64,000 nt of DNA from Pseudoalteromonas sp. MEBiC 03607 (GCF_004792295.1 NZ_SRRY01000002.1:496001-560000), one strand, 5' to 3'; shown: positions 46,611 to 56,782, counted from the stretch's first letter. The notes: generated by a model not told the origin, from the letters alone. Made by a program: numbers and translations.

Positions 46611-49244
46611 ATGAATATAAAACAATTAACTGCAGCCATTGGTGTTGCACTCTTTGCAAGTGCAGCGAATGCAGCACCTTCAACACCAACCATTATTTGG
46701 GAGCCACAAGAATACTCATTTGTTGAGGTTGATCTTGAGGGTACAGGTTCATATAAGAGCTTGGTGAACCGTGTAGATGAAGTCACCATCAGCATTGAAT
46801 GGAACGCATGGAGTGGGGATGGCGGCGACAGCTACAAAGTGTATTTCGATGATATGCTGGTTAATGAAGGGTCACTTGCAGCAGGCACCAAAAGTGGTGT
46901 TATTAGCTTCCCGTATGATAAAGCCGGTCGTCACACATTATATTTAGAACTATGTGAAGGCGGTACTACCTGTGCTCGCAGTGAAGGTAAGCCAATTGTT
47001 ATTGCCGATACAGATGGCGGTCACTTAGCGCCATTACCGATGGATTATGATCCAAACAACCAAGATATTGGCACCAAAGACGGTCTTGTAACCGGTGCCT
47101 ACTTTGTTGAGTGGGGTATTTATGGCCGTGACTATGATGTAACCAATATTCCAGCGCAAAACCTCAGTCATATCTTGTATGGATTTATTCCAATTTGTGG
47201 ACCTAATGACTCGTTAACAGGTGGGCCTAAAAACGCGCTAAATACTGCCTGTGCAGGCTCACAAGATTTTGAAGTGGTGATCCACGACCCATGGGCTGCG
47301 ATTCAAAAAGCGCTACCAGGTGTTGATAGTAATGATCCAATTCGTGGTACGTATTCGCAGTTAATGGCGTTAAAGCAGCGTTATCCTGATCTGAAAATTT
47401 TACCATCAGTAGGTGGTTGGACTTTATCAGATCCATTTGCTTACTTTACCGATAAAGCCAATCGCGACACGTTTGTGGCATCAATGGAAGAGTTTTTAAG
47501 AACGTGGAAGTTCTACGACGGTGTTGATATTGACTGGGAATACCCGGGTGGTCAGGGTGCTAATCCAAACTTAGGCGACCCAGTTGCTGACGGCCCAGCA
47601 TACGTAGCGCTAATGCAAGAGCTGCGCGCGATGCTTGATAAGCTTGAAGCCGAGACAGGCCGTGAGTATGAGTTAACATCAGCGATTGGTGCAGGTTACG
47701 ACAAAATTGAAGATGTAGACTACTCACAAGCTCAACAATATATGGATTACATTTTCTTAATGAGCTACGACTATTATGGTGCATGGAGCAATGTAACGGG
47801 CCATCAGGCTGCGCTTTATTGTTCATCGCATTTCCGTGTTGGTCAGTGTGATGGCACGGGTGTTGATGAAGAAGGCGTTCCATATAAAGGCCCTGCTTAC
47901 ACAACCGATAACGCAGTGCAAAATCTACTTGCGCAAAACGTACCGTCGAAGAAAATCGTGGTAGGTACTGCTATGTATGGTCGTGGTTGGGAAGGCGTTT
48001 ATCCAGAAAACGCGACTATCGCTGATAACCCAATGACAGCCCCCGGTAATGGCAAACTAAAAGGCACTACAGCGCAAGGTGTATGGGAAGATGGTGTTAT
48101 CGATTATAAAGGCATTAAAACCTACATGCTGGGCGCTGCAGAAAATGGCATAAATGGTTTTGAAACAGGTTATGACGAACAAGCCGAAGCCGCTTATGTA
48201 TGGAACCGTAGTAACGGTAAATTAATTACATACGATAACCGTCGATCAGTTTTGGCAAAAGGTGCTTATGTTAATCAATATAATCTAGGTGGTCTGTTTG
48301 CATGGGAAATTGACGCAGATAATGGCGATATTCTTAATGCAATGCATGAGGGTTTAGGTGGTACCGTCACTGAGCCTAGCAATAGAGCGCCCGTGCTATC
48401 TGTATCAAGCACCGTATCTGTTAATGCGGGCGAAAGTGTATCTGTTAGTGCATCGGCAACTGACGCTGATAACGATCCGCTAAGCTTTAGCTGGACAGCT
48501 GACAGTGCGTTAACAGTAACCGGTGAAAATTCAAATACCCTTGTAATCACAGCGCCATCAGTGACTGCTGATACGCAATACTCGGTTGCTGTGAGTGTGA
48601 GCGATGGCGAGGCAAGTGTAAGCCGTAACGTTACAGTGAATGTGGTAGCACCAACGACAGGCGAGAACCAAGCACCAGTGGTTGCGGCAATTACTGATAA
48701 AACAGTGGCAGAAGACGCGAGTGTGGACGTGGCGGTTTCGGCATCTGATGCTGATGGCGATGCGCTTTCATACAGCTGGAGTGTGCCAGCCGGCTTAACG
48801 TTAGTAGGCTCTGGTGCTGATGTGAGTTTACAAGCGGGCAGCGTTGATGCTGATACTAGTTATGTTGTATCGGTTTCGGTAAGTGATGGTCAAACTGCAA
48901 CAGCAGTGAGCTTTAATGTCACCGTGACAGATTCTGACACAACAACTCCGCCAGATGGTGAAACCAGCTGGAGTGATACTGCAATCTATGTAGGTGGTGA
49001 TAAAGTAACTTACAACGGCATAGAGTACACAGCTAAGTGGTGGACACAAGGTGACCGCCCTGATTTAGGTGGCCCATGGGAAGCAAGTTCACAACCAACC
49101 GACGGTAATGGTGATGTTGTGTGGCAAGCGGCGGGTATCTACAACGGTGGCGACCAAGTCACTCACCAAGGCAATAAATACGAAGCGAAATGGTGGACTC
49201 AAGGAGACGAGCCAGGTGTCGCGGATGTATGGAAAGCACTTTAA
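46611..49244 (+). CDS. chiA: secreted ChiA-type GH18 chitinase
   Basis: An 877-residue extracellular chitinase of the Serratia ChiA type. Signal peptide, then a ChiA N-terminal beta domain (APSTPTIIWEPQEYSFVEVD). The GH18 barrel contains GAYFVEWGIYGRDYDV, LKILPSVGGWTLSDPF, FYDGVDIDWEYPGG (catalytic DxxDxDxE), IFLMSYDYYGAW and GGLFAWEIDADNG. Two Ig-like domains (residues about 590-780) and two CBM5/12-like modules (YTAKWWTQGDRP and YEAKWWTQGDEP) follow. ChiA-type enzymes act processively on chitin chains, so this complements the ChiC-like and LPMO partners. The gene starts 65 bp after the LPMO stop and ends in a terminator. Confidence 0.96.
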   Translation: MNIKQLTAAIGVALFASAANAAPSTPTIIWEPQEYSFVEVDLEGTGSYKSLVNRVDEVTISIEWNAWSGDGGDSYKVYFDDMLVNEGSLAAGTKSGVISFPYDKAGRHTLYLELCEGGTTCARSEGKPIVIADTDGGHLAPLPMDYDPNNQDIGTKDGLVTGAYFVEWGIYGRDYDVTNIPAQNLSHILYGFIPICGPNDSLTGGPKNALNTACAGSQDFEVVIHDPWAAIQKALPGVDSNDPIRGTYSQLMALKQRYPDLKILPSVGGWTLSDPFAYFTDKANRDTFVASMEEFLRTWKFYDGVDIDWEYPGGQGANPNLGDPVADGPAYVALMQELRAMLDKLEAETGREYELTSAIGAGYDKIEDVDYSQAQQYMDYIFLMSYDYYGAWSNVTGHQAALYCSSHFRVGQCDGTGVDEEGVPYKGPAYTTDNAVQNLLAQNVPSKKIVVGTAMYGRGWEGVYPENATIADNPMTAPGNGKLKGTTAQGVWEDGVIDYKGIKTYMLGAAENGINGFETGYDEQAEAAYVWNRSNGKLITYDNRRSVLAKGAYVNQYNLGGLFAWEIDADNGDILNAMHEGLGGTVTEPSNRAPVLSVSSTVSVNAGESVSVSASATDADNDPLSFSWTADSALTVTGENSNTLVITAPSVTADTQYSVAVSVSDGEASVSRNVTVNVVAPTTGENQAPVVAAITDKTVAEDASVDVAVSASDADGDALSYSWSVPAGLTLVGSGADVSLQAGSVDADTSYVVSVSVSDGQTATAVSFNVTVTDSDTTTPPDGETSWSDTAIYVGGDKVTYNGIEYTAKWWTQGDRPDLGGPWEASSQPTDGNGDVVWQAAGIYNGGDQVTHQGNKYEAKWWTQGDEPGVADVWKAL

Positions 49245-49292
49245 GTGTAATAACCACATTTAATGCCCATCATTAAAATGTGATTTCCCTTC

Positions 49293-49317
49293 AAAGCAGC
49301 CTTATGGCTGCTTTTTT
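49293..49317 (+). terminator. terminator of the chitin cluster
   Basis: AAAGCAGCC (49293-49301) and GGCTGCTTT (49306-49314) then further T. Confidence 0.9.
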
Positions 49318-49400
49318 GTGGGTAGCAATTAGCGAGATGCGATAAAAGAGCTAATGACGGGGTGTAAATGTGCTGCTACGAGTTTGCTGCCGGGTTAGAA
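49318..49400. repeat. degenerate family B element
   Basis: TTAGCGAGATGCGATAAAAG and GGGGTGTAAATGTGCTGCTACG resemble the family B words, but the core hairpin is mutated. The remainder up to 49491 holds the MipA gene promoter. Confidence 0.45.
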
Positions 49401-49491
49401 GAAAAAATACAAAAGTAGTTATGAACCATATCCTAAGCGAATTCGTAAAATTGTTTATGTAACAACCCTTTTAATAAACAGAATAAGTACC

Positions 49492-50319
49492 ATGAAAAAA
49501 TTTATATATTTAGCCGTTTTATTGTTTATACACACTACCTTTAATAACACAGCATTAGCTCAAGAAGATAAGACAGTTTTAGTTCCCCTTCCATCTATTG
49601 ATGATTTCACCAAAGGTGAAGATGGCTGGGCATTTGGCTTAGGTGTGGGGTTAGAATATGAATCTGCTTACGAAGGATCTGATGAATTTGGACTGGAAGC
49701 ACAGCCAGCCGGTGCCGTGCAATGGCGCAGTGGTGATAATATTTATTACTTTGCAGGAGAAGCATTTGGCTGGCGAGGATTACTTAATGATCAATGGCTG
49801 CTAGATGCTTTGATTGGATTTGAAGAAGGTCGAGAAGAAAGTGATTCTGACGATGGCAGATTAGATGGCCTTGGTAATCAAGAAGAAGGGTATGAACTAG
49901 TTTTACAAGCTCGCCGCTCATTTACCCAAGATTGGCGTTATTGGTTAGTTAGTCGTTTCGTTGCCAGTGAAAACGGCAATTTAGCCTTATTTGGTGTTGG
50001 ACGTCGATTCGGTGAGCAAACGGACGGCACAGGCTCTGAAATCAATCTTGTGTTTGTAGTACACGACAGCGAATACGCCAATAATGGCTTTGGTGTTGAT
50101 GCTATGCAATCAGCGTCATCAGGCCTAGAAGAAACAAATTTAAGTGGTGGATTGCGCTCGTTTGGTATTGATTATAATTATCGACAAAATCTCAACAGTG
50201 ATTGGCAAATCTATGGTGAAGCGTTATTCGAGTATTTTAGTAGTGAAGTCAGAGATAGCCCTATAGCACGCAGTGATTACGAAGCTGAAGTGGGCCTTGG
50301 GGTTATTTATAAGTTTTAG
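49492..50319 (+). CDS. MipA/OmpV-family outer-membrane protein
   Basis: A 275-residue outer-membrane protein. Signal peptide MKKFIYLAVLLFIHTTFNNT..., then short beta strands (DGWAFGLGVGLEYESAYEGS, WLLDALIGFEEGREESDSDD, SEINLVFVVHDSEYANNGFG) as in MipA/OmpV, ending in the Phe-type signature (AEVGLGVIYKF). Some relatives scaffold murein synthesis. Weak SD. It lies just beyond the chitin cluster but behind its terminator. Confidence 0.82.
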   Translation: MKKFIYLAVLLFIHTTFNNTALAQEDKTVLVPLPSIDDFTKGEDGWAFGLGVGLEYESAYEGSDEFGLEAQPAGAVQWRSGDNIYYFAGEAFGWRGLLNDQWLLDALIGFEEGREESDSDDGRLDGLGNQEEGYELVLQARRSFTQDWRYWLVSRFVASENGNLALFGVGRRFGEQTDGTGSEINLVFVVHDSEYANNGFGVDAMQSASSGLEETNLSGGLRSFGIDYNYRQNLNSDWQIYGEALFEYFSSEVRDSPIARSDYEAEVGLGVIYKF

Positions 50320-50880
50320 TTTAACCACATATTTATTAACTGAACTAGGTAAACCAACAGCTTACCTTGGTAAATGCTAAGCCATATTGCCACCCTCTGA
50401 GCGCAATGAAATGACCATTCATTGCGTTCACATAATCTTTTTACACTACCTAAGGCTAACTTAAAATCGTAAAAAGTGTAGCCAACTGTTTCGATTAAAA
50501 ACAACACCTAATTATTAGCAAAATAAACCCCGAAATAGAAACCTTGGTTCGGCTTTAATAAACACAGCTAACACTTTACAAGAAGTGGTTTTATGTTTAC
50601 TTCATGCTCATCGCAGCCTGTCGGATGAAGCCCTTGCTATTCATAGACACAGCAGGAGAGCTTCTGCACTACACCCACGTAGCAGAGGCTTTATACCGCG
50701 AAGATTAACGCGATTTGCGAGACAAGAAAAACAACATAAAACGCGATATAAAATCGCTACTACATGCTCTAATCTTGAAACTAGTAACTTTCCCTTTCTT
50801 ATTTTATACACTGGTCTTTCAGGTATTATCAACCATACTTGAATAAAGCGGTCTGTAGGTAGTTAAGCTAAGGTGGGTTG
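50320..50880. repeat. 561-bp gap with hairpins and family B copy 6
   Basis: CGCAATGAA (50402-50410) and TTCATTGCG (50418-50426) form an inverted repeat, perhaps a weak terminator. Later come GTAGCAGAGGCTTTATACCG and the family B core GCGATATAAAATCGC at 50743-50757 in inverted orientation, flanked by ACTTTCCCTTTC words. ORFs of 60-85 codons in this gap show REP-like coding only and were not accepted. Confidence 0.6.
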
Positions 50881-51633
50881 ATGGGGTTAAAAGCGCTGTT
50901 TTTACTTGTTGTTGCTGTAGTAAGCAACTCGGCTTTTAGCTGCGATAAAACCTTAAAAGTGGGAATTAGTCAGCAGTGGGCGCCGTATACTTTTACGCAA
51001 AATGGAAAGCTCACAGGTATTGATATAGATGTGGTTAACTTAGTACTTAAAGAAGCTGGGTTTTGCGCTAAATACGTCATTATGCCTTCGTCAAAACGGG
51101 GCTTTGCTGAACTAAAGCATGGCAATGTTGATCTGTTGCCTGCGGCGAGTTATAGCAAAGAACGAGATGCATTTAGTTATTTTTCAGAGCCTTATCGTCT
51201 AGAAGTCATGCGGTTATTTTGGTATCCGAAACCATTTTTAGAAAAGCTTGATCTGCAAGGCTTGCTTGAACAACAACAAATTATCTTATCAAACAGCGGT
51301 AGTTATTATGGCCCCGAATTTTCACACTTTAGTACTGTGGAAAAATATAAATCGCAGCTGATCACTGTCCCTTCGTTACGTCAGCGCGTTGCTATGCTTA
51401 GCGCTAAGCGGGTTGATTTTTTTATTGATGACGAATTAGCAGGGCTTTATTTAATTCAAAATAATCAACACAGTGGTATCGCCCTTCACCCCTATATAAT
51501 ACACAATAACGATGTGTATTTGATGCTGAGTAAAGTAACTTTGGATGCTAATGAAAGGGCTGCGATTAGCCAAGCAATTGTGTCGAATAAGCAAGCGATA
51601 AAAGAAATTATCGCTCGCTATGTTACAAATTAA
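50881..51633 (+). CDS. periplasmic solute-binding-like protein (PBPb/SBP_bac_3 type)
   Basis: A 250-residue secreted protein with signal peptide MGLKALFLLVVAVVSNSAFS. The fold resembles amino-acid-type binding proteins: LKVGISQQWAPYTFTQNGKL, GIDIDVVNLVLKEAGF, GFAELKHGNVDLLPAASYSK. No ABC permease is nearby, so it may serve a sensor or an orphan transporter. AAGGTGGG lies before ATG 50881; a TTG at 50878 is in frame but less likely. Its stop TAA shares the palindrome TTAA with the stop of the convergent DUF2235 gene. Confidence 0.82.
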   Translation: MGLKALFLLVVAVVSNSAFSCDKTLKVGISQQWAPYTFTQNGKLTGIDIDVVNLVLKEAGFCAKYVIMPSSKRGFAELKHGNVDLLPAASYSKERDAFSYFSEPYRLEVMRLFWYPKPFLEKLDLQGLLEQQQIILSNSGSYYGPEFSHFSTVEKYKSQLITVPSLRQRVAMLSAKRVDFFIDDELAGLYLIQNNQHSGIALHPYIIHNNDVYLMLSKVTLDANERAAISQAIVSNKQAIKEIIARYVTN

Positions 51634-53135
51634 CCTAAACGCGTAACACGAAGTTTTATGCGGCCCGCGTTTGCACCATAAAAGCGGTTTAGGTCGTTGG
51701 CAAAAGGGCAAAACTCACCCGATTTTGCAATTCGAATATCGGCACCTTCGGCAATCTCAAACAAGTTTTCGTCGTTGTTGTCTATTGCGCCAATCAGCGC
51801 AAACCATTGTGCGTGTGGCAAACGTCTAAATGGTTCAAGCACTGCCATTGGAATTTCTTTCACTCCAAGTTGAATATTGTCGCGATGCCAACCGCCGGGC
51901 CCACAGCTGATACCATCGTCATACCAAATTTGTTTTGGGTAGGGAGTGAATCGATAGGTACCACCTTGCTCTAACATTAAGCCTGTATGATTGTACTTTT
52001 CGGCGCCATACACAAATACATCTTTACTTTCATCTATGCTAAGTACCGTCATATTTTGTTTATCAAGTGCAATATGTGGGCTTAATCCTGTAAAACTTAA
52101 ACGAGTTTCATCACTGTAAAGTACATCATAATTAAGGCTCTTTAGTGATTCAGGACGGTAACTTGTTAAGCGATTGATACGTTCTGCAACCGTGTAATGA
52201 ATAGTAGGTGGGTGTTCGCTTTGTTCGTTATCAACCAACACGCAACACTCGCGATCTACAAGCTTGAATAACGGATTGAACCAAAAATAATTTTGCTGAT
52301 GGCTCAGAGCAAGCGGATCTGGGGTTACTGTCACATCATCTTGCGCTATCAAATTGCGATGCTCAGCTGGGAGCAAACTGTTGTAGTTTATTTCTGCGCT
52401 TGTCAGTAGATTAAGTGAGACACTTTGTTCAATCAACCACTCAATGGCATAACGTAAGCAAATATCTGCTAATCCATCACGATAATAACCGCCACCTACG
52501 TCTGAATGAGCTCCCGCAAACCATATTTCTTCAACATGGGGGGCTTTGTTAATTAATGTTGGCTCAAAAGCACGGCGCTTTTCATCAAGAGCCACGCAAT
52601 GAAGGGCTGATTTTATATTGCTTGCTAGCGTGTAGTTTTCAAAAATAACGTGCTCTGCACCGCGGGTTGCTTTAGTTACTTTTGAAAAACCAATTGATGC
52701 CACAGTGTCAAATACACAAAGGTATACGTCATCACTGATCAGTGGTTCAAGGCATTTTGCAAAGCGCCGCGCAAGAGCCGCACCGCGGCTAAAACCGGTT
52801 AATAAAACTTTATCACCTACAGCGTAGTAGCTTTTAAAGTCATTCATTGCACGGTTTAAAATGCTGGCAACGTCATCACCTCTAGGAGCTAAGGCCTGGT
52901 TAAATAAACGCTTAAAGCGACTACCTTGAGTACCTATACCTTGGTAATAAAAACTAAGCTGGCTCGGGAAGGGGGTCTCAGGTTCACTATTAAGTGCACC
53001 GCCAAACAGTAAATGAAGTTTGAGAATATTTGAGATACTGGCGTCTTCTTTGAAGTGTGCGGCACTAAATTGTTCTGCATCACGAGGCTCACTGCCCGTG
53101 CCATCAAAGTTGAAAATCAGCGTTTTAGCGTTCAT
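51630..53135 (-). CDS. DUF2235 (Tle1-like) alpha/beta-hydrolase
   Basis: A 501-residue hydrolase of the DUF2235 family, which includes type VI secretion phospholipase effector Tle1. The nucleophile elbow is LLTGFSRGAAL (GxSxG, Ser116), the Asp is in CVFDTVASIG and the His in GAHSDVGGGYYRDG. Lipid hydrolysis is the family role, but no VgrG, Hcp or immunity gene is adjacent and no PAAR is seen, so export cannot be argued from this locus. AAGGAATG lies 8 nt before the ATG. The C-terminal half (about 250-501) has no recognised domain. Confidence 0.8.
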   Translation of the reverse strand: MNAKTLIFNFDGTGSEPRDAEQFSAAHFKEDASISNILKLHLLFGGALNSEPETPFPSQLSFYYQGIGTQGSRFKRLFNQALAPRGDDVASILNRAMNDFKSYYAVGDKVLLTGFSRGAALARRFAKCLEPLISDDVYLCVFDTVASIGFSKVTKATRGAEHVIFENYTLASNIKSALHCVALDEKRRAFEPTLINKAPHVEEIWFAGAHSDVGGGYYRDGLADICLRYAIEWLIEQSVSLNLLTSAEINYNSLLPAEHRNLIAQDDVTVTPDPLALSHQQNYFWFNPLFKLVDRECCVLVDNEQSEHPPTIHYTVAERINRLTSYRPESLKSLNYDVLYSDETRLSFTGLSPHIALDKQNMTVLSIDESKDVFVYGAEKYNHTGLMLEQGGTYRFTPYPKQIWYDDGISCGPGGWHRDNIQLGVKEIPMAVLEPFRRLPHAQWFALIGAIDNNDENLFEIAEGADIRIAKSGEFCPFANDLNRFYGANAGRIKLRVTRLG

Positions 53136-53210
53136 AGCGTCATTCCTTTAGTGGTTTGTCATAACATACAGAGCATTTATTAAAATTAGAAGACAAATTC
53201 ATAGCGCGAT

Positions 53211-53252
53211 AAAAAAATACGGGCTTTGTTCTGACAAAGCCCGTATTTTTTT
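53211..53252. terminator. terminator of the hybrid kinase gene (bidirectional shape)
   Basis: A 19-bp perfect arm, AAATACGGGCTTTGT within 53211-53229 and its complement within 53234-53252, loop TCTG, flanked by A and T runs. Confidence 0.92.
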
Positions 53253-53263
53253 ATCGTTATTTA

Positions 53264-56200
53264 TTAACTTACTCTCGCTATGGTGTGCCTTTGTAATATG
53301 CTGAGTAATACCTCGTAATCTTTTTCGATATCGATTAGCTTATGTTGGATATCTTTAAGGTTATTTCCTTTGCTAGCAGCGAGTACTTCTAACTCTGTAA
53401 AATGCTGATGTAATTTAGTGGCGCCAACGTCACCACAGGTGCCTTTTAGGGCATGGCTTATTGTGGCAATACCGTGATAATCTTGCTCTTTAATTACTGT
53501 GATTAACTGCGTTATTTTTTCATTAGAACTGTCTAAGAACATCTTACACACTTTATTAAGAAGCACTTCGTTATTCATCAACCGGGCAAGGGCAGCTTCT
53601 TTGTTCCAATGAATTTTTTCGTCGGTAATTAGCTCGCTATGTTCTGGTGCTGTGGTAACTTGCGCCTGATTTTCGGGAGCTTTGTTCTTCGGGTGTGTCT
53701 GTTTAGGAAACACTGATGATATCCATTTTGCTGTTGTCATGATTAATTTATCAGCACTAATGGGTTTAGTTATGTAGTCGTTCATTCCTGCATTTAGACA
53801 TTTATTACGTTCACCTAACATTGCATTTGCCGTCATAGCAATAATAGGTATATTAATATGATGCTCTCCTGCAGCTCCATTCCTAATTTCTGTGGCGGCA
53901 TCATAGCCATTTAATACGGGCATTTGGCAGTCCATCAACACACAGTGAAAAGGATCATTTACATCTGTATTTGCCAAAATATCTACAGCTTGTCTACCGT
54001 TTGAAGCCACTTCAAAGCGAAGTGAAAGACTTGTCAAAGTACCTTTAGCAACTGCTGCGTTTATCTCGTTATCATCGACTATAAGTACTTTTGCACCTTC
54101 GACGCTGGCGTCAATGTGTGTTTGCGCATCGCTATCTCGACGTTTTTGGTTTTGCACACTCAGATCTTGTGCAACTCGTTCATCGGCGAGTTTTAGTAAA
54201 AACTCAGAAATAAGCACTGGTTTAGATAGTCGTGTGAAAGAGCAAAATCTTGCCTGAGGGGGGGGTTCTGTAGGATTTATTAGCACAACTAATTTAAATG
54301 GTAATGAGCTTGAACATTCATTTTCACAATAACTATCTAACTTAGCTAATAGTGGGTTTCCGGGTTCTAAAATAAGGGTTTCGAAAGGCATACTCTTAGT
54401 GAGTTCAAAGTCTTCAATGTCAATATTGGATAGTTCTCCGCCATACACGTTTATGAGTTTGGCCATGCTACTTTCGAGCTCTGGGTGCTTAACAAAAAGT
54501 GCAAATGTTTTGCCACTTAAACGCTGATTGCTAGGGGATTTTTGAACGTCATTAATTTTTAAGCGAATCGAAAACTCAAATGTACTACCTAGTCCTTCGA
54601 TTGACTCAAAACTTATCTCGCCATCGAGTAAATTGGCAAGTTGCTTACAGATTGAAAGCCCAAGCCCCGTACCGCCATATTGTGATGCAATGGTGCTATC
54701 TGCTTGGGTAAATGCATTAAATAACTTGCTTTGATGTTCGTCAGGAATACCTGAGCCAGAGTCTTTAATAGTACATGTTAATACGGCGGTGTTTGTATCA
54801 ATGGTACGGGTGTATGCTGAAAACTTAACATAACCAGTTTTGGTAAACTTAATCGCGTTATTAATAAGGTTGGTTAGTACTTGTGAATAGCGATGAGGGT
54901 CAGTGATGATAGAATTAAATTCTACATCGGCGATGTCTAATATAAATTCTAAGTTTTTCTCTTGTGCTTTAACGGCCATGCTGCCAGCTAAGCTTTCAAA
55001 AAACTTAATAGGATTAAACGCTTTTTTATCAAGGTCTAACTTGCCTGCTTCAATTTTAGATAGATCGAGAATATCGTTTATCAACACGTTGAGGTTATTC
55101 ACACTTACCTCAGTCATTGCTAAGTAATGCCTTTGTTGATTACTAAGTGATTCGCGTTTAATTAAATTCAGAGTACCAATAATACCATTTAATGGTGTAC
55201 GCATTTCATGGCTGATATTAGAGATAAAGGCGCTTTTAACTTGGCTGGCTTTTTCAAGTTGTGCGGTTCTTTTTGCAACTTTAACTTCGAGCTCATTGTT
55301 AGCTTGCTTTATTTTGTTACTAGCTTCTTTTTCGAGAGTGTTATCTCGAATAATAATTGCTGTGCCGCATTGCTGTTGATGCTCGTTAATAATGGCAGAA
55401 AATGCGACTGTTAAGTGACAGCTAGTCTGTGACTGAGGTGTAAAATCAATGTCAATTTCATATCGCTTGCGACTATCTCTTAACTCGGTACATACCTTTT
55501 GTATATCGATATTTGGCAAAAGTTTAAGTGTATTAATGTCAGTGCCGAGTACTTGCTCTCGTTGAAAGCTAAATAAATTTGTTGCTGCTTTATTCCAGCT
55601 GGTAACAACCCCTTTGTTGTTTATGCTAATGATTGCATCTTTAGAGCCACTAATTATAGCGGATGATACGGCTCTTGCCTGAGCAAGCTCTTGATTGCGC
55701 TTGAGGTTTCGATAAAAAAACACCAACATAAAAAGCAAAAATAGTGAAACACCAAGAAAGAAAACATACGTACTGATCCGTCGCTCGAGGCGGATTTTTG
55801 CAATGTCGTCATGGGAGAGTAAGATATGAGATGTTATAAAGCCTGATTCAGTATCACCTGAAAGTGGGATTCTGCGACTGAGCACTTCACTCTTTTTATT
55901 ATTATCATAGGTAGCGTTAATACTCACTAAGCCACCGAGGTTTTCAGTATTAGTTTGATAAGTGGTATCCCAGCGATTCGAAGGTGCAAGATCTCGGCTA
56001 AAGTTAAAACGTTGATCTGGATGTATAAGAAAGTAACCTTCATTATCTGTGAGAATTAAGCTGTGAGGAGTTTGAACAAGCTCAGACAGAGAGTTAAACA
56101 GAATTTGGGTATTTACATTGGCTATAATAAAACCAAAACGTTGCATGTTTTCATCAAAAATAGGTAAAGCAAGTCGCAACATTGGTTTGTATGGAAACTC

Positions 56201-56782
56201 AAGCTTACCGTATTCACGGTTTAAGGTAATGGCAGATAGGTACATATCACCCAAAGAAAGCTGCGCACTTTGCTGATAGTAATCACGACTACTTTTATTC
56301 TGTAGTTGGTTGATCGCTTTTACGACGATGCCACCGGCTGCTCTATCAACACGAATCAATTCTTGGCCGGCATCTTGAGTACTGATAACCCGTAATTGCT
56401 CAAACTCAGAGTTTGCCTGTATGAAAGCAACAAAGATTGTTTCAAGTCGTTTTCTCCATTGTGCAGTTGTCGTGTTGTCGAGGGGGTCATTGCCATTATT
56501 TGCCGCTGCTCGTGCGAGTCCTGCAATAGGCGGTGTGGAGTATAGAAAATGTAAGTCATTTTTGTATTTACTGATATTTTCTTGGACTTGAAGGGTCACT
56601 GTACTACTTGAATCCTCAAGACGTGATTTAATCGAAGTAGTCAGCTCTTTTTCTAATTGTTGTTCAAATACAAAAATAGCTAAACACAACACCGTCATAA
56701 TAAATAAAAAAGCCCAATAAAATTGATGACGACTTTCTGAATATTGATGAGAAGTTTTACGCACAAAGTTGTATGACATCAT
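53264..56782 (-). CDS. hybrid sensor histidine kinase with REC and Hpt domains
   Basis: An 1172-residue membrane kinase. TM1 at about 25-43, a large periplasmic Cache-type sensor (about 45-330), TM2 at about 335-358 (FFLGVSLFLLFMLVFFYRNL), a PAS domain (SAIISGSKDAIISINNKGVV), a coiled coil, HisKA (NISHEMRTPLNGIIGTLNL) and HATPase (NAIKFTKTGYVKF, GSGIPDEHQSKLF, GGTGLGLSICKQL). A degenerate receiver-like segment comes next, then a full receiver (VLIVDDNEINAAVAKG, Asp in VLMDCQMPVLNGYD) and a C-terminal Hpt with HALKGTCGDVGA. This is a complete four-step phosphorelay. A diguanylate cyclase gene lies upstream on the same strand, 42 bp away, so the kinase may feed c-di-GMP signalling. Confidence 0.92.
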   Translation of the reverse strand: MMSYNFVRKTSHQYSESRHQFYWAFLFIMTVLCLAIFVFEQQLEKELTTSIKSRLEDSSSTVTLQVQENISKYKNDLHFLYSTPPIAGLARAAANNGNDPLDNTTTAQWRKRLETIFVAFIQANSEFEQLRVISTQDAGQELIRVDRAAGGIVVKAINQLQNKSSRDYYQQSAQLSLGDMYLSAITLNREYGKLEFPYKPMLRLALPIFDENMQRFGFIIANVNTQILFNSLSELVQTPHSLILTDNEGYFLIHPDQRFNFSRDLAPSNRWDTTYQTNTENLGGLVSINATYDNNKKSEVLSRRIPLSGDTESGFITSHILLSHDDIAKIRLERRISTYVFFLGVSLFLLFMLVFFYRNLKRNQELAQARAVSSAIISGSKDAIISINNKGVVTSWNKAATNLFSFQREQVLGTDINTLKLLPNIDIQKVCTELRDSRKRYEIDIDFTPQSQTSCHLTVAFSAIINEHQQQCGTAIIIRDNTLEKEASNKIKQANNELEVKVAKRTAQLEKASQVKSAFISNISHEMRTPLNGIIGTLNLIKRESLSNQQRHYLAMTEVSVNNLNVLINDILDLSKIEAGKLDLDKKAFNPIKFFESLAGSMAVKAQEKNLEFILDIADVEFNSIITDPHRYSQVLTNLINNAIKFTKTGYVKFSAYTRTIDTNTAVLTCTIKDSGSGIPDEHQSKLFNAFTQADSTIASQYGGTGLGLSICKQLANLLDGEISFESIEGLGSTFEFSIRLKINDVQKSPSNQRLSGKTFALFVKHPELESSMAKLINVYGGELSNIDIEDFELTKSMPFETLILEPGNPLLAKLDSYCENECSSSLPFKLVVLINPTEPPPQARFCSFTRLSKPVLISEFLLKLADERVAQDLSVQNQKRRDSDAQTHIDASVEGAKVLIVDDNEINAAVAKGTLTSLSLRFEVASNGRQAVDILANTDVNDPFHCVLMDCQMPVLNGYDAATEIRNGAAGEHHINIPIIAMTANAMLGERNKCLNAGMNDYITKPISADKLIMTTAKWISSVFPKQTHPKNKAPENQAQVTTAPEHSELITDEKIHWNKEAALARLMNNEVLLNKVCKMFLDSSNEKITQLITVIKEQDYHGIATISHALKGTCGDVGATKLHQHFTELEVLAASKGNNLKDIQHKLIDIEKDYEVLLSILQRHTIARVS

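Noticed and set aside
50585..50842. 85-codon ORF between mipA-like and binding-protein genes
   Set aside because: It lies over hairpin repeats and a family B core. The predicted peptide is Arg/His-rich without a domain.
51630..53135. Type VI secretion cluster
   Set aside because: Only a lone DUF2235 protein is present. No VgrG, Hcp, PAAR or Tss genes were found in the window.
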